Shown: positions 10,299-18,541 of the stretch, piece after piece
How the letters are laid out: each line of letters starts with the position of its first letter
Numbering within the stretch: position 1 is the first letter of the stretch
DNA from: Isosphaera sp.
Lineage (GTDB): Bacteria > Planctomycetota > Planctomycetia > Gemmatales > Gemmataceae
Length of the DNA: 64,000 nucleotides
Assembly: GCA_013822345.1 (NCBI GenBank)
Contig: PNKH01000028.1
Span: 1 to 64,000 of the forward strand
Reading direction: 5' to 3'
Made by a program: the position numbers and the translations under genes
The notes under the pieces: generated by a model
Seen by the model: the letters and a program-made list of their open reading frames with translations, nothing else
Database searches by the model: none
What the model was told of the DNA's origin: nothing

Positions 10299-10422
10299 GG
10301 GGGACTCTCCCTCGCTTGGGGGGCGCGCCCGCCTCGCGGCGGGTGGGGTTGTGGGAAAGGACGAGCCGGGGGTGGAAAACTAACAGCCACCCGGGGTTCG
10401 GGGGGGGTAGGTTCTGTGTGTA

Positions 10423-10470
10423 GCCGCTCGCGGCGTTGCGGGCGGCACCCCCCGCAACGCCGCAAGCGGC
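10423..10470. repeat. Palindrome family C, copy 1
   Basis: Arms 10423-10442 and 10451-10470 are 20 bp with one mismatch. The core is GCCGCTCGCGGCGTTGCG. It lies between the PQQ-protein gene end and the toroid gene start. Other copies are at 18481-18527 and 21293-21370, with a shorter relative at 16736-16772 next to the RAYT gene. Confidence 0.85.
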
Positions 10471-10483
10471 CCGACCGTCCGGG

Positions 10484-13400
10484 TCACGGCCCGGCCGGCT
10501 TCGGGTCGTCGGCCGACACCAGGATGCGGAGGTCGCCGCGGTTCATGTCGACCGTCCCGGCCCGCACGTTCACGTTCACGTTCAGAAAGAAGTTCTGCCC
10601 GGTCTGCTGGTTCTGGTACGGGATCGGCCGGTCGAACACCAGCCGGCCGCGGGCCTTCTCCAGCACCACCACCTGGTGGACGTTCTGGCCGTTGGCCACG
10701 TTCTGGGCCGGGCCGGTGAACAGCAGCACCGGCACGTCGGCGAGCTGCTCCAGCACCAGGTACTGGTTCTCCAGCAGCCCCCCGCCGAAGTGCCACAGCC
10801 GCTTCCCGGTCCCGCGGTCGAACGCGTACAGCGGGCCGTTCACCGGGGCCGTCCTCAAAGTGACGTTGTACAGCTGCATCCGCCGGGTGTTGTTCGTCGA
10901 CGGCTTGGACGGGTCCCGGTCCAGGAACAGGTAGAACCGGTCGGCGTCGGCGAACAGTTGGGCCGAGACGCATGGCTTCACGTCCGCCTCCAGGTTGGCC
11001 TCGTCCACCTGCAGGGTCGCGGCCACCTTCCCGGTCCGCAGGTCGATCACCTCCGCCTTCCCGCCCGGGGTGACGAACCCGGCCCACCCGCCGTGCGCCT
11101 TGATCGGGATCGACCCGTCCGGCTTCGCGTGCCGCCACACGTCCTTGCCGGTCCCCAGGTCGTACAGCCGGAGCACCCGCTCCTCCCCCGGCCCGCCCTC
11201 GGTCAAGAGGGCCGTCCGGCCGATGATCTGGAACGTCTTGGCGGCCGACAGCACCCGCCCGGCCTCCCGGGCGTCGCCCTCGACCGCGGCCCCGTCGGCC
11301 GCCCGGAGGAGTTGGACGTTGACCGGCTTGCGGGTGGCGTCGGTGTCGACCACCACCAGGTGCCGGGCGTCCCCGTACAGCTGGGTCCGCTCGGGCATGT
11401 TTCGGCGCGTCCACATGACCCGGCGGGTCATCGGCTCGACCACCTCCAGCCCGTCCCGGGTGTACAGGGCGACGTACCCGGGCTGGAGGACGGCCGCCCG
11501 CCCGAGGGTGACCATGTACCCCTCGGCGTACGGGACCGTCACCTCCCCGTCCGCCCCGGGCATCTGGATGTTGACCGGCTGCCGGCCGGGCTGCGGGGCC
11601 GCCTCCCCGATCAGGTTCCGCTCCCACCGCGGCTTCCCGGTCGCCAAGTCCAGGCAGTACACCCACGGCCCGAGTTGGACCAGGAGCAGCTGCCCGCACC
11701 CCTGGACGTAACGGGAGAACGGGAAGCTGGCCGGGTTGTGGATGTTCGGGTGGGCCAGCCGGGTGAACCGGGCCTTCTCCGCCCCGGTCGCCCGGTCCAG
11801 GGCCTTCAGCATCCACGTCCCGTCCCCGGACGACTGGATGTCGATCACGAACCGGTACCGCTGGTACATCGGGAACAGCTCCCCGCCCGGCTCGATCTCG
11901 AACGCCTGCATGTAGTTCTGGTTCACCCCCGGCGCCTGCTCCGCCTTCACCCGGGTCGGCAGCGGGTACCGGCTCGGCTCCAGGTACGGCAGCAGCCGCT
12001 TGTCGGTCAGCAGGCTGCGGAGGAAGTCCCCGCCGGTCTTCCCGTCCCGGACTACCACGTCCGGGAACTCCTTGCCGAGTTGCAGGTACAGCCCGACCGC
12101 GTCCTCCAACTGGCGGGCGGCGACCATCATCCGGGCCAGCGCCTCGGTCGCCCGGGCCCGGACGGCCGGCTCCTCGGCCGTCGCCCGGACCTGGGCCAGG
12201 TGCGTCTGGGCGTCCCGCTGGTCGGCCTCGTTGCCGGTCCTCGCCAGGGTCTCGGCCAGGAGCAGCTGGGCCTCGGCCCCGGCGGCGAAGAACGGGCCGA
12301 ACACGGACACGAACTCGCGGAGCCGCGGCAGGTCCGGGTTCCCCTTGACCGCCGCCCACTCCTTCCCGACCCGGTCCTCCAGCGCCTTCCGGGCGGCCGG
12401 GTCGACCGCCCGCCGGACCATCCCCTCGATCCGCCCGCGGGCCCACACGTCCGGCCGCATCCGGACGTTCGGCTCGTCCGGCATGTCGAGCAACTGCTTC
12501 CCCTCCCCGAGCCGGGCCAGCTTCAGGTACTCGTCGAACGCCTCGCCGAGCCGGCCCTGGGCCTCCCGCCCGCGGGCCACCAGGTGGAGGTACAGGCGGC
12601 GGCGGCGGTCGCTCTCGTCCCGCCGGCGGATCCTCTCCTCCGGCTCGACCGCCTCGTCGGCCGGGACCTCGCACAGGGCCTCGTACTCGGGGAGGACGGC
12701 CTCCGCCCCGGCGAAGTCGTTCCGCAGCATCTCGGTGTACGCGACGTACAGCTTCTCCCGCAGCAGCGGCTGCTTCTCCGGCGGGAGGTTGTTCGCCTTG
12801 GCCGCCCGGAAGTCGGCGACCGCCTCGGCCAGCTTGCCGTCGTCGAGGAGCAGCTCGCCGCGGGTCAGGAGGCCGATCGGGTCCTTCGGGTTGTCCGCCA
12901 GCCGCTTGTTCGCCTCGGCCTTCTTCAGCTCCAGCTGCGGGAAGCAAGCCAGCTCCAGGGCGGACTGGGCGAACACCTGGCCGTCCTGGAAGACGAGGTT
13001 GCCGAGCCCGTACCGGGCCAGCTCGGCGTTGGCGTTCGGGTCGCTCCGCTTCCGGGCCGAGGTCTTGCTCGGGACCTGCCCGGTCTCGACGTTGACCGCC
13101 CACAGCTCGGCCGGCGGGACGGCGTCCCGCCCGGCCCCGTCGTTGCGGACCGGGAGGTAGAACACGCCCTTCCCGCCGACCCCGTGCCCGGTCGGGGTGG
13201 CCCCGCCCAGGGCGAGCGGCGGGAACGCCTCCTTGGGGGCCGTCTTCCCCGCCTCGGGGGCGAGGTGGAACCCCTTCACCTGGTTCCGCCCGACGACGAC
13301 CACCCGGTCGTTCACCACCCCGCCGACGTACAGGTCGGACGGCTCCCGCTTCACCTCCCACAGGAGCTTGCCGGTCCGCAGGTCGAGGCACTGGAGGTAG

Positions 13401-15517
13401 TCCGAGTCGTAGGCGGTCAGGAGCACCTTCCCGCCGCTGACGACCGGCCCGGCCGACCGCCACCGGTCGTCCTTCAGCTGCTCCGGCAGGATCGGTCGGC
13501 CGGTGTTCGGGTCGATCTGGACGCCCCCGGGGCGGACGAACTTCGGGTTCTGGTCGAGCTTCCGGTAGGCGTGGGCCCAGAGCAGGCTGCGGGACATGAT
13601 GTCGACGGCGACGACGGCCCCGGAGTTGGTCGGGCAGACGATGATCCCGTCGCCGGCGGCCAGGGTACAGCCCTGGAACCGGCGGACCGGGTCCTGGGCG
13701 AGGACGCTGTTCGGCCGGCCGAGCTTCTGGCTCCAGACCAGGGTCGGCTTGCGGGTCTGGCCGGGGACGGGGACCAGGGTCTTCGGGTCGAGGCACAGGA
13801 GGCGGACCACCCCGGCCTGCTCGGCCAGGACGTACAGCTTGCCGTTGAGCGGCAGCGGCGGGCCGAGGAAGACGGCGTCCAGGCACAGGTGGAAGGCGCT
13901 GGTGGTCTTGTCCGCCTCGTCCTCCTTGAGCGGGGCCGGGACCGGCTCCGGCTTGACCGCGTCCTTCGAGTCGGCCGAGACCGGGCGGACCCGGCCGAGG
14001 TCCCACCGGACGTTCCCGGTCTTCAGGTCGACGGCGGCCAGCCGGCCGGCGCGGACGGCGGCGGCCAGCTCGCTGTTCTGGCGGTACTGCTGCGGCTGCG
14101 GGTTGAACCCGAACTCGGGGCTGGAGAACACCGGGGGCGGCGGGACGGCGAGGTCGTCGACGAAGTAGACGCAGTCGCCGTCGTGGGAGAGGGCCCCGAG
14201 GAGCGGGTTCTCGTACAGCACGCTGGTCACCTTGGTCTGGCCGTAGGTGGCCCACCAGTCCTTGGTGTTCTTGGCCAGGTCGCTGTCCTCGGTCTCCCCG
14301 CTGGACAGCATCTGGTGGACCCCGAAGGTGGTCTTCGACACCCACCGGGTCTCCCCGGCCCGGACCACCCGCCCGCCGGCCACCTGGTCCCGGGTGGCGA
14401 CCGCGTACACCCCGTTGTACCCGCGGTACACCACGAGGTCGGCGGTGGTGACCGGGAAGAAGGCCGGCAGCGGCAGCCCCTTGGCCTTGCCGTCGCGGCC
14501 GAACAGCTCGTCCAGCCGGGCCCGGATCCACCCGTTCGCCTCCTCGTCGCCCTCCCGGGCCGGGAACATCGGGGCCCGGAACGTCGGGTCGAGGAACGGC
14601 GGGCCGCCGTCGACGGTGGCGGACCGGGCGGCGTTCCCGCCGCGGCCGGCCCACTCCCCGACGGTGGTGCTGGCCCGCAGCAGGTCCAGCGGGCGGTCGA
14701 CCTCGGCCTTCAGCTTGTCGAACGGGTAGAGGCCGCGGCCGATCGCCAGCGGCTCCTTCTCGGTCGCCTTGCGGAGGTCCTCGAGCACCAGCTTGAGCGG
14801 CTCGGCGTGCCGCGGGTCGCCGCCGCGCTTGAACGCCAGGGCGGCCTTGAACAGGGTCCGCGGGGTGACGAAGTCGGCCGCCCCGTTCCGGCCGAGGACC
14901 CGCTCGAAGGCGTAGGCGGCCTCGAGGTAGTTGCCGCGCTCCAGGTGGAGGGTGCCGAGCAGGACGGTGGCCTCGGCCCCGGCCTTGGTGTGGAAGAACT
15001 TCTGGGAGATGTCGGCCAGCATCGGCAGGTCGTAGTTCGCCTTGATCGCGTCGTCCAGGGCGGCCGACGCCTGCTGGCCGTACGCCTGCTGGTAGAACTC
15101 GAGCCCGGCCTTCGGGAACGCGTCGATGATCCGGTTGGCCTCGGTCCGGACGCTGATCCGGTGGACCCGCTTCTCCCCGCCGACCACCTGGACGACGTCG
15201 AAGAACGAGTCGGTCGGGGAGGTCAGGATGCTCTGCAGGAGCGGGGCGACGGTGCCCCACGGGATGTCCTTGAACTCCAGGTACTCGCGGGCCGCCTGGA
15301 GCTGGTTCTTGTGGTCCCGGTCGCGCGGGAACGCGAACGGGATGTCGATCTCCTCCGGCGGCCGGTCGTCCTTCTTCTCGTCCTTCTTGTCCTTCTTCCC
15401 CGGCTGGCCGGGCTGGCCCGGGGCGACGACCACCTGGCCGCCGGCGAGGGCGACGGCCCACGCGAACAGGGCGGCGAGCAGCCCGGCGGAAGCCAACCGG
15501 AGGTACGAGCGGCGCAT
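10484..15517 (-). CDS. Giant secreted PQQ-propeller/TPR protein
   Basis: 1677 residues. An N-terminal hydrophobic signal (residues about 8-30) is followed by a charged KKDKKDEKKD linker. Helical TPR-like segments precede two clusters of PQQ-like beta-propeller blades recognised by recurrent G-x-x-x-W-x-x and LYDLxTGK/DLRTGKLLW/DLATGKPRW units. Such proteins sit at the planctomycete cell surface or periplasm; substrates are unknown, and PQQ binding itself is not implied. It is upstream of and on the same strand as the toroid gene. The length far exceeds typical quinoprotein dehydrogenases (about 600 residues), and no Cys-ring or calcium-binding dehydrogenase active site was recognised, so a scaffold role is more likely than catalysis. 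Confidence 0.75.
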   Translation of the reverse strand: MRRSYLRLASAGLLAALFAWAVALAGGQVVVAPGQPGQPGKKDKKDEKKDDRPPEEIDIPFAFPRDRDHKNQLQAAREYLEFKDIPWGTVAPLLQSILTSPTDSFFDVVQVVGGEKRVHRISVRTEANRIIDAFPKAGLEFYQQAYGQQASAALDDAIKANYDLPMLADISQKFFHTKAGAEATVLLGTLHLERGNYLEAAYAFERVLGRNGAADFVTPRTLFKAALAFKRGGDPRHAEPLKLVLEDLRKATEKEPLAIGRGLYPFDKLKAEVDRPLDLLRASTTVGEWAGRGGNAARSATVDGGPPFLDPTFRAPMFPAREGDEEANGWIRARLDELFGRDGKAKGLPLPAFFPVTTADLVVYRGYNGVYAVATRDQVAGGRVVRAGETRWVSKTTFGVHQMLSSGETEDSDLAKNTKDWWATYGQTKVTSVLYENPLLGALSHDGDCVYFVDDLAVPPPPVFSSPEFGFNPQPQQYRQNSELAAAVRAGRLAAVDLKTGNVRWDLGRVRPVSADSKDAVKPEPVPAPLKEDEADKTTSAFHLCLDAVFLGPPLPLNGKLYVLAEQAGVVRLLCLDPKTLVPVPGQTRKPTLVWSQKLGRPNSVLAQDPVRRFQGCTLAAGDGIIVCPTNSGAVVAVDIMSRSLLWAHAYRKLDQNPKFVRPGGVQIDPNTGRPILPEQLKDDRWRSAGPVVSGGKVLLTAYDSDYLQCLDLRTGKLLWEVKREPSDLYVGGVVNDRVVVVGRNQVKGFHLAPEAGKTAPKEAFPPLALGGATPTGHGVGGKGVFYLPVRNDGAGRDAVPPAELWAVNVETGQVPSKTSARKRSDPNANAELARYGLGNLVFQDGQVFAQSALELACFPQLELKKAEANKRLADNPKDPIGLLTRGELLLDDGKLAEAVADFRAAKANNLPPEKQPLLREKLYVAYTEMLRNDFAGAEAVLPEYEALCEVPADEAVEPEERIRRRDESDRRRRLYLHLVARGREAQGRLGEAFDEYLKLARLGEGKQLLDMPDEPNVRMRPDVWARGRIEGMVRRAVDPAARKALEDRVGKEWAAVKGNPDLPRLREFVSVFGPFFAAGAEAQLLLAETLARTGNEADQRDAQTHLAQVRATAEEPAVRARATEALARMMVAARQLEDAVGLYLQLGKEFPDVVVRDGKTGGDFLRSLLTDKRLLPYLEPSRYPLPTRVKAEQAPGVNQNYMQAFEIEPGGELFPMYQRYRFVIDIQSSGDGTWMLKALDRATGAEKARFTRLAHPNIHNPASFPFSRYVQGCGQLLLVQLGPWVYCLDLATGKPRWERNLIGEAAPQPGRQPVNIQMPGADGEVTVPYAEGYMVTLGRAAVLQPGYVALYTRDGLEVVEPMTRRVMWTRRNMPERTQLYGDARHLVVVDTDATRKPVNVQLLRAADGAAVEGDAREAGRVLSAAKTFQIIGRTALLTEGGPGEERVLRLYDLGTGKDVWRHAKPDGSIPIKAHGGWAGFVTPGGKAEVIDLRTGKVAATLQVDEANLEADVKPCVSAQLFADADRFYLFLDRDPSKPSTNNTRRMQLYNVTLRTAPVNGPLYAFDRGTGKRLWHFGGGLLENQYLVLEQLADVPVLLFTGPAQNVANGQNVHQVVVLEKARGRLVFDRPIPYQNQQTGQNFFLNVNVNVRAGTVDMNRGDLRILVSADDPKPAGP

Positions 15518-15569
15518 AGCGGGTCCCGTTGCGGGGCCGGGCGGCCGGGGCCGCCGGGGTCATGATCCG

Positions 15570-15598
15570 ATTGTGCCAACCGGCCGCCCGGCCCACAA
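15570..15598 (-). promoter_or_regulatory. Possible sigma-70 promoter for the PQQ-propeller gene
   Basis: On the minus strand TTGTGG and CACAAT are separated by 17 nt, about 50 nt upstream of the ATG at 15517. The match to the consensus is moderate and no other evidence is available. Confidence 0.3.
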
Positions 15599-15714
15599 GG
15601 AGGATTCCCCGTATGGGTTACACTCCCGGGGGCGGTCGGATCAGTTTACGACGAGCGAGGCCGTCCGGCGCTAACCGGCGGGCGGCGGCCGGGGTCCCGT
15701 CGCCGGGCCGCCCG

Positions 15715-16032
15715 TCACATCACCCGGTCGTGCGCCCACGGGAAGCGGCGGCCGGTCCGGAACTCCTTGTAGTTCGCCCCGGTCGGCTCGTGGATCGTCG
15801 CCGGGTCGAACGCCGCGTTGACCGCCCGCAGGAGGGGGACGATGTCCGCGTCCGGATACCCGACCCCGCGGACCTCGACGTAGTCCTTGTTCACGTCGAC
15901 GACCTGGTACCGGTCCGCCCAGACGCGGACCAGCCAGAGCTCGCGCAGCTCCCACCGCGGGCGCTTGAGGAACTCCAGCGCGGCCGGCAGGCCGCCGGGG
16001 AGGAAGTCGTGGGTGGCGACGGGGGTGGGCAT
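15715..16032 (-). CDS. Conserved-looking hypothetical protein (105 aa)
   Basis: 105 residues, soluble, rich in aromatic residues, with the stretch WELRELWLVRVWADRYQVVD around 27-46 suggesting a small alpha/beta fold. No family was recognised. It starts at the ATG at 16032 and ends 28 nt before a divergent-facing region; the transposase gene stops at 16061 on the same strand. Codon use matches neighbouring genes. Function unknown. Confidence 0.6.
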   Translation of the reverse strand: MPTPVATHDFLPGGLPAALEFLKRPRWELRELWLVRVWADRYQVVDVNKDYVEVRGVGYPDADIVPLLRAVNAAFDPATIHEPTGANYKEFRTGRRFPWAHDRVM

Positions 16033-16060
16033 GGCGCGATGCCGCGGGCGGCGGGGGGAG

Positions 16061-16711
16061 TTAGGGGTAGCGGCCGACTTCGCGGAGGCGCCTCGCGTAG
16101 GGCGAGTTCGGGCTGTGGCCGGGATGCAGCGGCCAGCCGTCGTAGGGCTGCACGAACGGCCAGGATTGTCGCGGGAAGCCGATCTTGACCGGGTTGCGTT
16201 CGATGTAGCCGACGGTCCGCCGCACCTCGTCCGGGTGGTCGAGGAAGACTTTCCACCCGTGACCCGCGGTCCAGATCGGGTGGTCCGCGTCGCGGTGCCG
16301 CCCCCGGATCAGCCTGTCCCGGCTGACCTGAACCAGGGTCTCGATCATCTCCTCGGCGACGTGCTTGTGCTTGCGGATCAGGATGTGGACGTGGTCCGGC
16401 ATCACGGCGCAAGCGTAGCAAGTGTATTGCTCCCGCGCGACGACCTCGGCGAAGGCGTCGGCGATCACCGCCCGTTCCGTCTCGTCGAACGTCAGCAGCG
16501 GATGCCGCAGCAGCTCCGCCGCCCGCTCGTAGAACCGCCTGACCTCTCGGCCGGTCGGCTGGACCTTCTTGCGACCGAAGTGGATGTCGCCGAGCTCCGC
16601 CAGTACGTCGTTCCGGAGTTCATGCGACCCGCTCCCGCGCGGGTCGTTCGGGAGCCACCAGCCGTAGGCGGTCCAGATCAGGTGGTGGGCGATGACCAGG
16701 GGATTCGGCAC
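16061..16711 (-). CDS. REP-associated tyrosine transposase (RAYT, Y1/HUH family)
   Basis: 216 residues. The N-terminal block HHLIWTAYGWWLPNDPRGSG is typical of REP-associated transposases. The HUH metal motif appears as PDHVHILI (about 110-117), and the helix with the likely catalytic tyrosine is VGYIERNPV. These single-strand nucleases recognise and move REP-type hairpins rather than full insertion sequences. The GTG at 16711 is chosen because a GAAAGG ribosome site lies just upstream. A perfect 17-bp hairpin lies 25 nt upstream of the start, and related hairpins are dispersed in the window. Confidence 0.88.
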   Translation of the reverse strand: MPNPLVIAHHLIWTAYGWWLPNDPRGSGSHELRNDVLAELGDIHFGRKKVQPTGREVRRFYERAAELLRHPLLTFDETERAVIADAFAEVVAREQYTCYACAVMPDHVHILIRKHKHVAEEMIETLVQVSRDRLIRGRHRDADHPIWTAGHGWKVFLDHPDEVRRTVGYIERNPVKIGFPRQSWPFVQPYDGWPLHPGHSPNSPYARRLREVGRYP

Positions 16712-16735
16712 GGATGTTCGCCTTTCTGATCAGCT

Positions 16736-16772
16736 GCTCGCGGCTTCGCGCTGTGAGCGCGAAGCCGCGAGC
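16736..16772. repeat. REP-like hairpin beside the RAYT gene
   Basis: Perfect 17-bp arms (16736-16752 and 16756-16772) around a GTG loop. The core is GCTCGCGGCTTCGCG, similar to palindrome family C (GCTCGCGGCGTTGCG). It lies between the transposase start and the end of the oxidoreductase beta gene, so it is a candidate substrate hairpin of the adjacent RAYT. Confidence 0.8.
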
Positions 16773-16786
16773 GGCGAAGACACCAC

Positions 16787-18451
16787 CTACCGCAGCCCGG
16801 CCAGGTCCTGGAGGGTGTGCCAGTTCTCGAGCCGGTCCTGCTTGGCGGCGAGCAGCGTCTCGGACGGGTTGCCGTCCTTGTCGAAGTGCTTCACGAACCG
16901 GCCCTCGCTCCGGGCGAAGTCGACGAACGTCACCTCCTTGCCGGTCTTCGGGTGGACGTACCAGTCGCCCTTCATGTTCGGGTTGCCCATGAGGGAGATG
17001 CGGCTCTTGATCGTGTCGCCGGCGCGCGGGTCGTAGATGATGAGCGGGAACGCCCGGGTGTCGACCGCCAGCCGGGCCTGCTCCCCGGCCATATTGTCCG
17101 CCACCCCGTGCTCCGGCTGGCAGGTGGTGTAGCAGACGACGATCGCCGGCCCGTCGAACTCCATCGCCCCGAGCACCGCCTTGTAGAAGTGGTTGATGTG
17201 GGCGCAGGTCGTTTGCGCGACGTACGTCCGGGGGTGCATCATCGCGATCTGGGCGATCTCCTTCCGCCGCTCCTGCTTCCCGCCGAACACGCTCCCGTGG
17301 ACCGTCATCTTCGTGTTCTGCCCGGTGAAGCTGGCGGTCGACGCCTGCCCGCCGGTGTTCGAGTACACCTGGGTGTCCAGGACGAACACCTTGATGTTCA
17401 TCCCGCTCGCGAACATCCGGGACAGGGCCTGGAACCCGATGTCGTACATCGCCCCGTCCCCGCCCACCACCCACAGCGGGCGGTCCCTCCACCCCATCTG
17501 GTCCCACCGCATCCGCACCCCGATGGCGTACGTCGGGGCGTTCTCGAACAGCGAGTTCGTCCACGGCACCAGGTACGGGTTGTACGGGTACGTCGAGGTG
17601 TACACCGTGTTGCACCCGGTGGCCGCGACGATCCCCCAGTTCTCCCCGTGCTTGCTCCCGGTGGCCGCGCACATCATCCGCAGGGCCGTCCCCTCCCCGC
17701 ACCCGGCGCACGACCCGGCCCCGCCGGTGTAGATGTGGGTCTGCTCCTTGAGCATCATGTCGATCAGCAGGTTGCCGCCGATGAACTTCTCGTCCGACGG
17801 CCCCATGTTCTTGAACAGCCGGTGGCTCTTCCGGGCCTTCGTCATCAGCTCGTCGGTCTTCCCGACCATCTTCAGGGCGTCGTCGTCGCACACGGTGACG
17901 CACTCGGCGCACCCCTTGCACTTCGACGGGTCGATGATGATGTTGAACATCCCGCCGACGCCCTGCTTCTTCTTCCCCGCGTCGTAGTACTTCTTGGTCC
18001 GCGACCACTGGGCCTTGAACATCTCCCGGTCGGCCTCCGGCACGTCCGCCAGCTTCCGCTCCCACGCGTCCTCGCCGAGCACCTTGCCAAGGATCGCGGT
18101 GTCCGGGCACTCGGTCACGCAGTCCATGCACCCGGTGCAGTTCTCCGGGATGTACTCGGGGATCTCCGGGGCGATGTAGCTGAAGTCCCGGAGCGACGCG
18201 GTCCCGGCCGGGACCAGCGACCGGGCGACCGACAGGTCGGCCGGCAGCTCCTTCTCCCCGTACCCCTCCTCGTACCCGCGGATGACCCGCTCGTTGAAGT
18301 CGGTCACGTCCAGCACCGGCAGGCTGAGGTGCGTCCTCAGCCCGACCGGCTTGTACGGCCGGTCGACCGTGGTCCCGTAGCAGTTGTTGTTGAAGGGGTC
18401 GTGGTCGCTCGCCTCGTTCATGGACGGCGGGGCGGTGATGGTCGCACTCAT
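16787..18451 (-). CDS. 2-oxoacid:ferredoxin oxidoreductase, beta (TPP) subunit with fused ferredoxin domain
   Basis: 554 residues. An N-terminal two-cluster ferredoxin domain is seen as CTGCMDCVTECP (about 104-115) and CKGCAECVTVC. The TPP-binding beta domain follows, with CAGCGEG and the GDGAMYDIGFQALSRM/NTGGQ blocks. With the upstream alpha-gamma subunit it would oxidise pyruvate (or another 2-oxoacid) to the acyl-CoA, reducing ferredoxin. This matches the C-terminal half of NifJ-type pyruvate:ferredoxin oxidoreductase, here encoded separately. The genes are separated by 90 nt holding a palindrome, and both lie on the minus strand. Substrate preference cannot be fixed by eye. Confidence 0.9.
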   Translation of the reverse strand: MSATITAPPSMNEASDHDPFNNNCYGTTVDRPYKPVGLRTHLSLPVLDVTDFNERVIRGYEEGYGEKELPADLSVARSLVPAGTASLRDFSYIAPEIPEYIPENCTGCMDCVTECPDTAILGKVLGEDAWERKLADVPEADREMFKAQWSRTKKYYDAGKKKQGVGGMFNIIIDPSKCKGCAECVTVCDDDALKMVGKTDELMTKARKSHRLFKNMGPSDEKFIGGNLLIDMMLKEQTHIYTGGAGSCAGCGEGTALRMMCAATGSKHGENWGIVAATGCNTVYTSTYPYNPYLVPWTNSLFENAPTYAIGVRMRWDQMGWRDRPLWVVGGDGAMYDIGFQALSRMFASGMNIKVFVLDTQVYSNTGGQASTASFTGQNTKMTVHGSVFGGKQERRKEIAQIAMMHPRTYVAQTTCAHINHFYKAVLGAMEFDGPAIVVCYTTCQPEHGVADNMAGEQARLAVDTRAFPLIIYDPRAGDTIKSRISLMGNPNMKGDWYVHPKTGKEVTFVDFARSEGRFVKHFDKDGNPSETLLAAKQDRLENWHTLQDLAGLR

Positions 18452-18480
18452 GGGGGGGAGGTCCCTGTGTATGGTGTGTC

Positions 18481-18527
18481 CGCCGCTCGCGGCGTTGCGG
18501 CGTAGTGCCGCAACGCCGCGAGCGGCG
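18481..18527. repeat. Palindrome family C, copy 2 (perfect 21-bp arms)
   Basis: Arms 18481-18501 and 18507-18527 around a 5-nt loop; the core is GCCGCTCGCGGCGTTGCG. It sits between the alpha-gamma and beta oxidoreductase genes, where it may set their expression ratio. Confidence 0.9.
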
Positions 18528-18541
18528 TGAGCGGCTGTGTG

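Noticed and set aside
10436-15565. 1709-codon open frame opposite the PQQ-propeller gene
   Set aside because: It is a GC-rich shadow: Arg/Pro/Gly/Val composition with no domain, while the minus strand has clear PQQ and TPR motifs.
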